A DNA stretch of 28,109 nucleotides from NCBI GenBank assembly GCA_001556995.1, contig LSKF01000160.1, positions 1 to 28,109 of the forward strand, read 5' to 3'. The position numbers and the translations under genes are program-made. Position 1 is the stretch's first letter. Each line of letters begins with the position of its first letter. The notes below the pieces were generated by a model. It made no database searches. It worked only from the letters and a program-made list of their open reading frames with translations, and was not told where the DNA came from. Source of the DNA: Erythrobacteraceae bacterium CCH12-C2. Lineage in GTDB: Bacteria > Pseudomonadota > Alphaproteobacteria > Sphingomonadales > Sphingomonadaceae. Below are positions 1 to 8,600 of this stretch, piece after piece.

Positions 1-724
1 CGTCGGCAGCGCCTGCCCGCCGGGCTCCTACCCCGAACAATGGGACATTGATGGCCTCAAGACCAAGGTCGAGGACATCTTCGGCCTGCAGCCGCCGTTC
101 GAGGAATGGCTCGCTGAGGAGCAGGTGGAGCCCGAATTGCTTGAGGAACGGCTTCGCACCCTCACCGATGAGATGATGGAGGCCAAGATGACTGCCTCTG
201 ATCCGGCGATCTGGCGGATCGTCGAAAAGGACGTGCTGCTGCGCCAGCTCGATCATCACTGGAAGGAACACCTCGCCACGCTGGACGCGCTGCGGCAGGT
301 GATCTGGATGCGCGGGATCGCGCAAAAGCAGCCGATCAACGAATACAAGCAGGAAGCTTTTGGCCTGTTCGAGACCATGCTCGACACCCTGCGCGAAGAG
401 GTGACCAAGATCCTGTTCCGCGCGGAATTGCGCATGGAGCCGCCGCAGCCACAGTCGCTGCCCGATTTGCCCACGTTCCTGACCGGGCATATTGACCCGT
501 TGACGGGTTTCGACAATTCGGCGGATGGCGATGGGTCGGAGCTGCGGCCCGAACTGTTCGGCTCGCTGGCCGGTTCGCCGCGCGCAGAGGCCGGGCCGGG
601 CGGGGCGGCGCAGAGCGATCCCTATGCTCATCTCAACCTCAGCCGCAATGCGCTGTGTCCTTGCGGATCAGGAAACAAGTACAAGCATTGCCACGGGGCA
701 TTGTCGCCCCGCGCGCTGGTCTAA
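1..724 (+). CDS. secA: Protein translocase ATPase SecA, C-terminal part (5' end outside window)
   Basis: SecA is the ATP-driven motor that pushes unfolded preproteins through SecYEG. Only the last 240 residues are present; the frame is open from base 2. The visible part starts with the YPEQWD-type segment of the helical wing/scaffold region, followed by the [24 protein letters not shown] long helix (here [19 protein letters not shown]) and the conserved [13 protein letters not shown] stretch. An acidic/glycine-rich linker then leads to the zinc-binding tail [14 protein letters not shown] (near the C-terminus), which in the family binds Zn and SecB/phospholipid. The stop TAA is at 722-724. The next gene starts 24 bases later on the same strand. 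Identity is secure; the first three quarters of the protein lie upstream of the window. Confidence 0.97.
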   Translation, partial: VGSACPPGSYPEQWDIDGLKTKVEDIFGLQPPFEEWLAEEQVEPELLEERLRTLTDEMMEAKMTASDPAIWRIVEKDVLLRQLDHHWKEHLATLDALRQVIWMRGIAQKQPINEYKQEAFGLFETMLDTLREEVTKILFRAELRMEPPQPQSLPDLPTFLTGHIDPLTGFDNSADGDGSELRPELFGSLAGSPRAEAGPGGAAQSDPYAHLNLSRNALCPCGSGNKYKHCHGALSPRALV

Positions 725-747
725 CTGCCGGTTAACGGGGACGGGCG

Positions 748-1503
748 ATGATCGGCGCGGTTCCGGTGCTGCTGGCGCTCGCCTTTCTGGTCACCGCGCT
801 GCTCTATGCCAGCGTCGGGTTCGGCGGCGGATCGACCTATGCCGCACTGCTGGCGCTGTCGGGGCTGGATTACCGCCTGTTGCCGCTGATTGCGCTCGCG
901 TGCAATATTGTGGTGGTGGCGGGATCAAGCATCCGCTTCGCCCGCGCAGGCCTGATACCATGGCGCAAGGCCCTTGTGCTGGTGGCATTGGGTGCCCCGC
1001 TCAGCTTTCTCGGCGGGTTGACCCCGATCAAGGAGGCGACGTTCCTCACGCTGCTTGGCGCGAGCCTGGTGCTTACTAGCCTCACCATGCTGATCCCGGT
1101 GCGTGAGAATTCCGATAGCATGCCGACCCGTGCGGCGGGCTGGATGGGGCTTGCGGCGGCCCCCTTGGGCTATCTCGCCGGGCTCGTAGGGATTGGGGGC
1201 GGGATTTTTCTCGCGCCCCTTCTCCACTTGACCCGCTGGCATGAAGCGCGCGGTATCGCGGCGACTGCCAGCCTGTTTATCCTGGTGAATTCGTTGTTCG
1301 GCCTCGCAGGCCAGCTCGTCAAGAACGGTCCCGGGCTTTTCGGACCGGCGCTGGGAGCAGCACTCCCACTGCTGATTGCGGTCGTCATCGGCGGGCAGAT
1401 TGGCAGCCTCATGGCCGCGCGGCTGCTCCCGCCCAAGGGCATTCGCTGGCTCACCGCTGCGCTGGTGCTGGTGGTCGGGGTCAGGCTGCTGGCAGGGGTG
1501 TAA
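748..1503 (+). CDS. TauE/SafE family (DUF81) membrane permease, probable sulfite/organosulfur exporter
   Basis: A 251-residue, very hydrophobic protein with about eight predicted membrane segments arranged as two similar halves. Each half begins with a glycine-rich stretch: ASVGFGGGSTYAALL near residues 22-36 and GLVGIGGGIFLAPLL near residues 145-159. This duplicated GxGGG pattern is the hallmark of the TauE/SafE (DUF81) family, whose members export sulfite, sulfoacetate or related anions. ATG at 748 follows GGGGACGGG, a usable ribosome-binding site. The gene sits 24 bases after secA and ends 6 bases before the convergent YeeE/YedE-type gene, so the two sulfur-linked transporters meet tail to tail. 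The substrate cannot be read from the sequence; sulfite is the family default. Confidence 0.9.
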   Translation: MIGAVPVLLALAFLVTALLYASVGFGGGSTYAALLALSGLDYRLLPLIALACNIVVVAGSSIRFARAGLIPWRKALVLVALGAPLSFLGGLTPIKEATFLTLLGASLVLTSLTMLIPVRENSDSMPTRAAGWMGLAAAPLGYLAGLVGIGGGIFLAPLLHLTRWHEARGIAATASLFILVNSLFGLAGQLVKNGPGLFGPALGAALPLLIAVVIGGQIGSLMAARLLPPKGIRWLTAALVLVVGVRLLAGV

Positions 1504-1509
1504 GGCGCA

Positions 1510-2463
1510 TCAGGAAGCGCGGATTTCTGCGGCAGGCCGCTTTCGAGCCAGCAGCGCCAGATAGACCGTCAGCGTGAAGGCCGCATAGGCCACCAGCAGG
1601 TTGGGCAGCAGCAGCGGCACCCCGGTGAACAGCATCGTGTCATTGCCCCCCGGCACCAAGGTCGCGCCAATTCCCATCAGGAACCCACCACCGCTCGCCG
1701 TCAGCCAATCCCGAAGGTTGCCGGGCTGGATCCGGAACATCCCGCCGATAATCGCGGCGATCGTCATCCCGGCGATCAGCGCGATGGGGCCAGCCGCCGC
1801 GGCCCAAGTTACAGGCACCTCGCCGTAAGCGGCATCAGCGAGGCGGCTTGTATAGACCCATTTCTGGTCGAGCGCGAAAAGAATACCTGAAGCCGATCCG
1901 ATGAGCCCCATTGCCACCAACGGCGACCAGCCCCCGCGCGGGTGGCGCCACCCGATGCGGCGGTAGATATAGCTTGCCGCGAGCACGGCCATGATGCTCC
2001 CTACCACCACGGCAAGCGGCAGATTGCTGGCCAGTGGAGAGACCAGCGGCGTGCGCGGCGGCAGGGTCAGCGCCGCCTTCGACATGGCTGGGCCTACCGC
2101 CAGCGCAGCGACGAACATGGCGGAGAGTGCGGCCAGCTGTGACAGGCGACCGGCCGTCAACGCCGCTAAGGTGCCCATGGCGCAATGGCCGTTGAGCCGC
2201 GTCCCAAGCCCGAACAACACACCTCCAAGAATGGCGAGCGCGTTGATCTTCGCCCCGATGATGGTCTGAAACGGCGTTGCGCCGATGGCCTTGGCCCCCG
2301 CCATCACCAGCATCGCACTTGCCGCTGCGAGCAGGAACCCGGCGAGGCGATGCACCCGCCGCCGCTCGATCACTTCGCGCACCGCCCGCACCATGCACAC
2401 GCCCGAGCGCTGGCTGGAATAGCCGATCAGGAAGAGCAGGACTATGGTCGCGGCAATGGTCAC
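1510..2463 (-). CDS. YeeE/YedE (DUF395/TsuA-like) membrane protein, probable sulfur-compound transporter
   Basis: A 317-residue multi-spanning protein with about nine hydrophobic segments. Two family landmarks are visible: RSGVCMVRAVRE around residues 19-30 and NGHCAMGTLAALTAGR around 91-106. In characterised YeeE/YedE proteins (TsuA) cysteines at such places relay thiosulfate through the membrane. The second half carries GATLVPGGNDTMLFTG around residues 266-281, where family members normally have a cysteine after the glycines; here it is Asn274. The whole protein contains only Cys23 and Cys94. The start is GTG at 2463 and its ribosome-binding site is weak, so the exact start is uncertain. 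It is convergent with the TauE-type exporter. Import of thiosulfate or another sulfur compound is inferred from family. Confidence 0.85.
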   Translation of the reverse strand: MTIAATIVLLFLIGYSSQRSGVCMVRAVREVIERRRVHRLAGFLLAAASAMLVMAGAKAIGATPFQTIIGAKINALAILGGVLFGLGTRLNGHCAMGTLAALTAGRLSQLAALSAMFVAALAVGPAMSKAALTLPPRTPLVSPLASNLPLAVVVGSIMAVLAASYIYRRIGWRHPRGGWSPLVAMGLIGSASGILFALDQKWVYTSRLADAAYGEVPVTWAAAAGPIALIAGMTIAAIIGGMFRIQPGNLRDWLTASGGGFLMGIGATLVPGGNDTMLFTGVPLLLPNLLVAYAAFTLTVYLALLARKRPAAEIRAS

Positions 2464-2571
2464 TTGCCGATGATTAGCGAGGGTTGCGGCGAACGCAACT
2501 GGCTGACATCGCGCATCCCCACGACCCGCTATGGCGCGAGGCTTTGATCCTTCGATATGCCGGAAAGAAAA

Positions 2572-2646
2572 TGGCTCCCCGAGTAGGATTCGAACCTACG
2601 GCCAAGTGATTAACAGTCACCTACTCTACCGCTGAGCTATCGGGGA
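2572..2646 (-). tRNA. tRNA-Asn (anticodon GTT), CCA encoded
   Basis: The minus strand folds as a full cloverleaf. The acceptor stem TCCCCGA pairs with TCGGGGA, the D arm is GCTCAGCGGTAGAGT, the anticodon loop has GTT inside ACTGTTAAT, and the T arm contains GGTTCGAATCC. The discriminator is G and CCA is encoded at 2574-2572. Confidence 0.97.
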
Positions 2647-2763
2647 GCAACTCTTCCAAGCGGTCTAAGGAAGAGCGGAAGCGCGCCTATATGGGGGGGC
2701 GCGGGGGATTGCAAGGGGGTTTTGGTCCTAGGCTAGTTGATCTCGCAGCTGGCCGTGCAGCGA

Positions 2764-2785
2764 CCGCACGCCGGAGGGCGTGCGG
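2764..2785 (-). terminator. Hairpin just after the NAD kinase stop codon
   Basis: A perfect 9-bp stem CCGCACGCC / GGCGTGCGG with a 4-base loop lies 4 bases beyond the TAG stop of the NAD kinase gene. No T-run follows on the minus strand, so termination efficiency is uncertain. Confidence 0.6.
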
Positions 2786-2789
2786 AATA

Positions 2790-3584
2790 CTAAGCCGTAA
2801 TGAACTGCTCGGCGACGATCCGTTCCTCAAGGCTCTGGCCGGGGTCGAACAGCAGGGTCAGTTTCCTGTGATTGCAAATCTCGAGCCGCACCTCGGCAAT
2901 GTCGCGCAGCTCTTTCTGATCGGCCACGGCTGCTACTGGGCGTTTGACCGGGTCCAGTACCTTCAGAATGATTTTCATCCGGTCCGGCAAAATCGCGCCG
3001 CGCCAGCGCCGCGGGCGAAAGGGGCTGATCGGGGTCAGCGCCAGTATCTTGCTATCCAGCGGCAGGATCGGGCCGTTGGCCGAGAGGTTGTACGCAGTCG
3101 AACCCGCCGGGGTCGCCACCAGCACGCCGTCGCAAACCAGTTCCTTGATCCTGACCCGGTCCCCCACGGTCACTTCGATCTTGGCGGTCTGGCGGGTTTC
3201 ACGGAGAAGGGAGATCTCGTTGATCGCGCACATTTCATGCGATTCGCCGTCCTGGGTGATAGCTTCGACCCGCAGCGGGGCGATGGTCCAGCGGCGGGCG
3301 CGAGCAATTCGGCTGGCGATCCCGGCGCGCTTGTCATAGCGGTTCATCAAGAAGCCGACCGTGCCAAGGTTCATCCCGAAGGCCGGGATAATCCGCCCCG
3401 CATCGATCATCCCGTGCAGCACCTGCAACATGTAGCCATCCCCGCCGAGCACCACGACGGCATCCGCTTCGCTGAGCGGCACCCAATCGTGCTGTTCCAG
3501 CAGCACGCTGTAAGCGTCCTGCGCCCGCGGGGTATCTGAGGCGGTCAGCGCGAGCCGCTGAAAATCCGATCCGTTGCTCGCCAT
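2790..3584 (-). CDS. nadK: NAD kinase
   Basis: Phosphorylates NAD to NADP with ATP in the cytoplasm; a housekeeping enzyme. With the start at 3584 the protein has 264 residues, usual for alphaproteobacterial NadK. Visible motifs are VVLGGDGYML with the GGDG signature at residues 47-50, the FGMNLGTVGFLMN segment near 69-81, the NE pair in CAINEISLL at 122-123, and CDGVLVATPAGSTAYNLSANGPI around 151-172, the conserved NAD-binding core. An open frame continues upstream to 3707, but the extra 41 residues resemble nothing in the family, and ATG 3584 has the ribosome-binding site AAGGGGAAG just upstream. The gene is divergent from the EAL gene, leaving about 160 bases between the starts. Confidence 0.95.
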   Translation of the reverse strand: MASNGSDFQRLALTASDTPRAQDAYSVLLEQHDWVPLSEADAVVVLGGDGYMLQVLHGMIDAGRIIPAFGMNLGTVGFLMNRYDKRAGIASRIARARRWTIAPLRVEAITQDGESHEMCAINEISLLRETRQTAKIEVTVGDRVRIKELVCDGVLVATPAGSTAYNLSANGPILPLDSKILALTPISPFRPRRWRGAILPDRMKIILKVLDPVKRPVAAVADQKELRDIAEVRLEICNHRKLTLLFDPGQSLEERIVAEQFITA

Positions 3585-3704
3585 TACTTCCCCTTGGCGG
3601 GGCCAAAGCGTGTCCAAGCCACTTATCCCCGGTGCGTCATTCAGCAGTTGCCCTGATGTGCCAGATTCGGGCGGATTGCAATTGATGCAGGCATCGTCTT
3701 GCGA

Positions 3705-3732
3705 CAATGGTTAAGGCTATCAATGTTAAGGC
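3705..3732 (+). repeat. Direct repeat CAATG(G)TTAAGGC upstream of the EAL gene
   Basis: CAATGGTTAAGGC (3705-3717) is followed by CAATGTTAAGGC (3721-3732), spaced by 16 bases from start to start. It lies in the divergent nadK/EAL gap if the EAL gene starts at 3749. It may be an operator; each unit contains a TTAA half-site. Confidence 0.35.
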
Positions 3733-3748
3733 GCTCACAAGGGGTTGG

Positions 3749-4579
3749 ATGGAACAGGCACGCACATCCTTGCGGGGAATGACCCGCGGGCATTTTCCGG
3801 GCGTAAGTCCGGGCGTGCTAGAGGCGGACCTGTTGCGCGCGCTCGACCGGCGCGAGATCGAGGTGTTGTTCCAGCCACAATTTTCGTGCGCTACCGGGGC
3901 TGTGATCGGGGCTGAGGCGCTGGCGCGCTGGCAGCACCCGACGCTGGGCGAGATTGGCGCGCGCGATCTTTTCGCCATTGCCGAGCGGGCTGCTTTGGTT
4001 GCGCCGCTCTCGCGTCATGTCGTCGCGCGGGCGCTGGAGGATGCGGCGACCTGGCCTGACAACCTCACGCTGTCGCTCAACATCACACCCGAGGAATTGG
4101 GCGACCCGCGCTTCGCCGCCGATTTCGCGGCGCTCATCGGACGCTCGGACATTCCTCCGCAGCGGCTGATGCTGGAGATCACCGAAGACCTGTTGCTGCG
4201 CAACCTCGCACAGGCGGCCAGCGCCTTGCGGTCGCTGCGCGGATTGGGCTTTCGCACGGCGCTCGATGATTTCGGCGCAGGCTTCTGCAATTTTCGCTAT
4301 CTGCGCGAGCTGCCCCTCGACGCCTTGAAGTTGGACAAGGCCATGGTTGAAGGCGTGCCGGGCGATGCGACCGCGCTTGCTGTGTTGAGGGCGATTCTCG
4401 CACTGGGCAATGCGCTGGGCCTTGCGGTCTATGCCGAAGGGATCGAGGACGAAATCCAGCGCGCGGCGATTACCGCAGAAGGCTGCGACTTCTGGCAAGG
4501 CTTCCTGCGCGCCCAGCCAATGCCAAGCGACAGTGTCGTCGCGCTGGCCCGCACGGCGCGGGGCATGGGGCATGGGTAA
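3749..4579 (+). CDS. Stand-alone EAL-domain c-di-GMP phosphodiesterase
   Basis: Predicted to hydrolyse cyclic di-GMP to pGpG. The preferred start ATG 3749 (276 residues) follows AAGGGG; ATG 3707 would add 14 residues but lacks an obvious ribosome-binding site. Nearly the whole protein is one EAL domain (about residues 25-260). All metal and catalytic positions can be seen: E in GAEALARW (E56), N in SLNIT (N111), E in EITED (E143), the DD pair in LDDFGAGF (173-174), K in ALKLDK (K194), E in YAEGIE (E230) and Q in WQGF (Q250). No GGDEF, PAS, REC or membrane segment is present, so it is a soluble enzyme whose input must come from elsewhere. It is divergent from nadK. Confidence 0.92.
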   Translation: MEQARTSLRGMTRGHFPGVSPGVLEADLLRALDRREIEVLFQPQFSCATGAVIGAEALARWQHPTLGEIGARDLFAIAERAALVAPLSRHVVARALEDAATWPDNLTLSLNITPEELGDPRFAADFAALIGRSDIPPQRLMLEITEDLLLRNLAQAASALRSLRGLGFRTALDDFGAGFCNFRYLRELPLDALKLDKAMVEGVPGDATALAVLRAILALGNALGLAVYAEGIEDEIQRAAITAEGCDFWQGFLRAQPMPSDSVVALARTARGMGHG

Positions 4580-4676
4580 GTCAGTGAAGGGCATCGCCTA
4601 AAAATGCAGTGAAATGAAAGTATTATCCAAGTGGACAAGGTCGTCAGCGTCGCCTATCTTTTAGAGGGGGTGTGTA

Positions 4677-4751
4677 ATGACGAAACGCGCGACTAGGATT
4701 GAGGGAAATCGCCCGAGTGAAGTTCGGGGCACTCGCTCTGACGAATTTTGA
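4677..4751 (+). CDS. Putative 24-codon upstream ORF before the AraC-type regulator
   Basis: ATG 4677 is preceded by GAGGGGG at a workable distance and opens a 24-codon frame that is basic and polar, ending at TGA 4749-4751, three bases before the GTG start of the regulator. The regulator's own ribosome-binding site is poor, so translation of this leader could be coupled to it. There is no homology evidence; it could equally be chance. Confidence 0.35.
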   Translation: MTKRATRIEGNRPSEVRGTRSDEF

Positions 4752-4754
4752 GCA

Positions 4755-5681
4755 GTGGCAACGCAGCTTTCTCCCGAAGAAAGTTCGGGACTCAATTTCA
4801 CAGCACCTACACCCGGCACGGTGACCGTTCACCGGAGTACCGGGATCGTTTCAACTTGCCTGTTCGGCACGTTTAATGGCGAGTGGGCGACAGGCAGGAT
4901 CGACGGTTTAGCCTTCGACACCTTTCTACTGACACGCGGAAGCAACCGCCCGTGGTATGGCGTGCTTGGCGGCAAGCCGTTCCGGGTGGAGCCGCACGCC
5001 AACTTGCTGGTCACCTATGTTCCTGAAGGGATGACGGGTGAGATCACATATTATGCTGAGGCCAATACCTCATCGTTGCTCATGTTTCCGCCCGGCCGAC
5101 TTGCGAACATGATGCCCGAGAACAGCGCTGCATCTCGTGTGGCTTTTGCCATGCTCGACAGCGAGCGCCTGGTTGAGTTGTTCCAGATGATTGAGACCGA
5201 GATCCTCGGTCCCGTCCAAGGTCGGACAGGCCAAATCGAGACCCTCACGCGGATGCTCGCGCAATATCTCGCAGACAGACCGGAAATACGCGAGGGCGGC
5301 GGGCGCTCGCGTTTCGACATCGCTCCGCACAAACTGAAACAGGTGCTCGATTACATCGATGATCATCTGGCTGAACCGGTCGACCTGAACGCGATGGCTC
5401 AAGTTGCGGGTTTGTCGCGCTTCTATTTTGTGTCGGTCTTCAAGCGCGCTACCGGTCGTTCCCCTTACAAGCACCTGCTGTTTCGACGCGTCGCGCGTGC
5501 GCAGACGCTGATTGCCCAAAGCCCGCTCAGCCTAAGGGAGATCGGTCAAACCAGTGGCTTTTCGAGCCCAGCCCATTTCAGCTCGTCGTTCAGGCGCGAA
5601 ACCGGCCTCTCCCCAAAGCGCTACCGCGATCTGGTGCGGCAGGGGGTTGAGGTGCCCGGAAATGTCATTGCCGGGCCTTGA
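4755..5681 (+). CDS. AraC-family transcriptional regulator
   Basis: A 308-residue regulator with an unrecognised N-terminal sensing half (about 1-185) and a C-terminal AraC/XylS double helix-turn-helix (about 193-298). The first helix-turn-helix is seen as DLNAMAQVAGLSRFYFVSVFK and the second as LREIGQTSGFSSPAHFSSSFRR, followed by the usual TGLSPKRYR ending. The start is GTG at 4755; the nearest purine-rich bases are only GAG, so initiation may depend on the short ORF just upstream. Its stop is 15 bases from the convergent mfd stop. No target is adjacent on the same strand. It is one of three AraC-type regulators in the window; its ligand is unknown. Confidence 0.9.
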   Translation: MATQLSPEESSGLNFTAPTPGTVTVHRSTGIVSTCLFGTFNGEWATGRIDGLAFDTFLLTRGSNRPWYGVLGGKPFRVEPHANLLVTYVPEGMTGEITYYAEANTSSLLMFPPGRLANMMPENSAASRVAFAMLDSERLVELFQMIETEILGPVQGRTGQIETLTRMLAQYLADRPEIREGGGRSRFDIAPHKLKQVLDYIDDHLAEPVDLNAMAQVAGLSRFYFVSVFKRATGRSPYKHLLFRRVARAQTLIAQSPLSLREIGQTSGFSSPAHFSSSFRRETGLSPKRYRDLVRQGVEVPGNVIAGP

Positions 5682-5696
5682 GCGTAGGATACCTAC

Positions 5697-8600
5697 TCAC
5701 GCGGCCTTCTTCGCCTTCGCCGCCTTCTTCACAATCCCGCTCAGCCCCTTGGTCAGCTGGAACAGGCCATTGAGGCGGCTCAGCGGATCGGCCCAGGCGC
5801 GGTTGATCACCAGCTTCATGTCAGGGCGCAGCTTGGCGGTGTCCTTGGCGCTGGCGTTGAGCCGCTCGGCATAGGCAATCAGGCCTACGGGATCGGGGAA
5901 GTCTTCCTGATGGAAGGTCACCAAGGTGCCGCGCGCGCCGACATCAATCTTGGCGATGTTGGCGGCGATGGCCTGATGCTTGATCTCGATCAGGCGGATC
6001 AGGTTTTTGGTCGGCTGCGGCAAATCGCCGAAGCGGTCGATCATCTCGGCGGCAAGGCTCTCGATCTCGGTCTGTCCCTCAGCCTGATTGAGGCGGCGGT
6101 AGAGCGCCATGCGCACCGCGAGATCGGGCACATAGTCTTCCGGGATCATGATCGGGGCATCGACCGTGATCTGCGGGGTGATCTTGTCGCGCGCCGCGGC
6201 AAGGCCCATTTCACCCGCCTTGGCGGCGAGGATCGCCTCCTCCAGCAGCGCTTGATAAAGTTCGAAGCCAACCTCGCGGATATGGCCCGATTGTTCATCG
6301 CCGAGCAGGTTGCCCGCACCGCGAATGTCGAGATCGTGGCTGGCGAGCTGGAACCCGGCGCCGAGCGAATCGAGATCACCCAGCACTTTCAGCCGCTTCT
6401 GCGCGACTTCTGACAGCGCGACGTCCTTCTCGTGCGTCAGATAGGCATAAGCGCGCAGCTTGGCCCGGCCCACGCGCCCGCGCAGCTGGTAGAGTTGTGC
6501 CAGACCAAAGCGGTCGGCGCGGTGGATGATGATGGTGTTGGCGCTGGGGATGTCGAGCCCGCTTTCGACGATGGTGGTCGAGAGCAGCACATCATACTTG
6601 CGGTCATAGAAAGCGCCCATCCGCTCCTCGACTTCGCCGGGGCTCATCTGGCCGTGGGCGGAGACCGACTTGATCTCGGGCACATGTTCGCGCAGCCATT
6701 CCTCGACGTCCGCCATGTCGGAAATGCGCGGCACGACGATAAAGCTCTGCCCGCCGCGGTGATGTTCGCGCAGCAGGGCCTCGCGGATCACCATGTCGTC
6801 CCACTCCATGACATAGGTGCGCACCGCGAGGCGGTCGACCGGCGGGGTCTGGATGGTGGAGAGTTCGCGCAAGCCCGACATCGCCATCTGCAAGGTGCGC
6901 GGGATCGGGGTGGCGGTGAGGGTAAGGACGTGGACGTCGGCGCGCAGCTGCTTGAGCTTTTCCTTGTGGGTGACCCCGAAACGCTGTTCCTCATCCACGA
7001 TCACCAGGCCGAGGTTCTTGAACTTGGTCGATTTCGAGAGGATCGCATGTGTGCCGACCACCAGATCGATCTGGCCGTTCTCTAGCCCCTCGCGGGTCTC
7101 AGCGGCCTCTTTGCTGCTGACCAGCCGGGAGAGCCGGCCGACCTGCAAGGGGAAGCCCGCGAACCGCTCAACGAAGTTTTGGTAATGCTGACGTGCTAGT
7201 AGGGTCGTTGGCGCAACGATGGCCACTTGTTGTCCATTCATTGCCGCAACAAAGGCGGCTCGTAGCGCGACCTCTGTCTTGCCGAAGCCGACATCGCCGC
7301 ACACCAGACGGTCCATCGGGCGCCCGCTTTCAAGGTCGGCCAGCACATCGGCGATGGCGCGTTCCTGATCGTCGGTCTCGGCCCAGGGGAAGCGGTCGGT
7401 GAACTGGGTGAGGCTGGATGGGTCAGCGGCCAGCACGGTCGCCTGCCGCAGCGCGCGGGCAGCGGCGACCTGCATCAGTTCACCCGCGATGGCGGTGATG
7501 CGCTCCTTGAGCTTCGCCCGCCGCCGCTGCCAAGCCTCACCGCCGAGCCGGTCCAGCGGCACCGCCTGTTCGGACGAACCGTAGCGGGTGAGAACATCGA
7601 GATTTTCGACCGGGATGAACAGCTTGTCGCCGCCCGCATATTCGAGCGCGACGCAGTCATGCTGGCTCTTGCCCACCGGGATGGGTTCGAGGCCGAGATA
7701 GCGCCCGATCCCGTGCTCGATATGCACCACCAAATCGCCGCGTGACAGCGCCTGAAGTTCGGCGAGGAAGGCATCGGAATCGCGGCGCTTTTTCTTGCGC
7801 CGCACCAGCCGGTCGCCGAGCACATCGGCCTCGGTGACAAGGTCTAGCGTGTCGCTGGCGAAGCCGTGTTCGAGCGGGAGGACTACGACCGCCGCCTTGG
7901 CTTTGGCGGCGAGGCCGAGCGCCTGTTGCCAACTATCGGCGAGCGCCGTGGGCGCGCCTGCTTCTTCAAGGATCGAGGCGATCCGCCGCGCGCTGCCGGT
8001 GGAATAGGCGGCGAACAGCGCCTTGCGCCCGGACTTGGCGACCGCCTTCAGGTGCGCAGCGGCGGCCTCATAGACGTTCTCCCCGCGCCCGCGCTCCGGC
8101 GCAAAATCGCGGCCCGAGCGGAAGCCGAAATCGATCACGCCTGCTCCGTCGTCGGCAGCAAAACCGCTCGCGCGGTGTGCGGGGGCAGTGGTGAGCGCAC
8201 CGTTGAACTCGGCGCGGGTGAGATAGAGCGCATCCGCTGCCAAGGGCCGGTAGCTGCCCTTCTTCTCGCTGGCGATCTTGCTGCGCTGTTCGTGGTAATC
8301 GCCAATGTCGGTGAGCCGTTCCTCGGCTGCACCGAGCGCGCCTTGGTCGATCACCACCACATCACCCTTGCCGAGGTGATCGAACAGAGTCGCCAGCCGC
8401 TCTTCGAACAGCGGCAGCCAATGCTCCATCCCGGCGAGCCGCCGTCCGTCCGACACGGCCTCGTAGAGCGGGTCCTGCGTCGCGTTCGCCCCGAACAGCT
8501 CGCGATAGCGGGTGCGGAATCGCTTGATGCTCTCGTCATCGACCAGCGCCTCGGAGGCGGGGAGCAGCAGGTGGCTGTCGATCCGCTCCACCGTGCGTTG

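Noticed and set aside
3585..3707. N-terminal extension of NAD kinase to 3707
   Set aside because: The extra residues are Cys/Pro-rich and unlike the family, and a good ribosome-binding site precedes the internal ATG at 3584.
4623..4631. Isolated DnaA-box-like TTATCCAAG
   Set aside because: Two mismatches and no neighbouring boxes.
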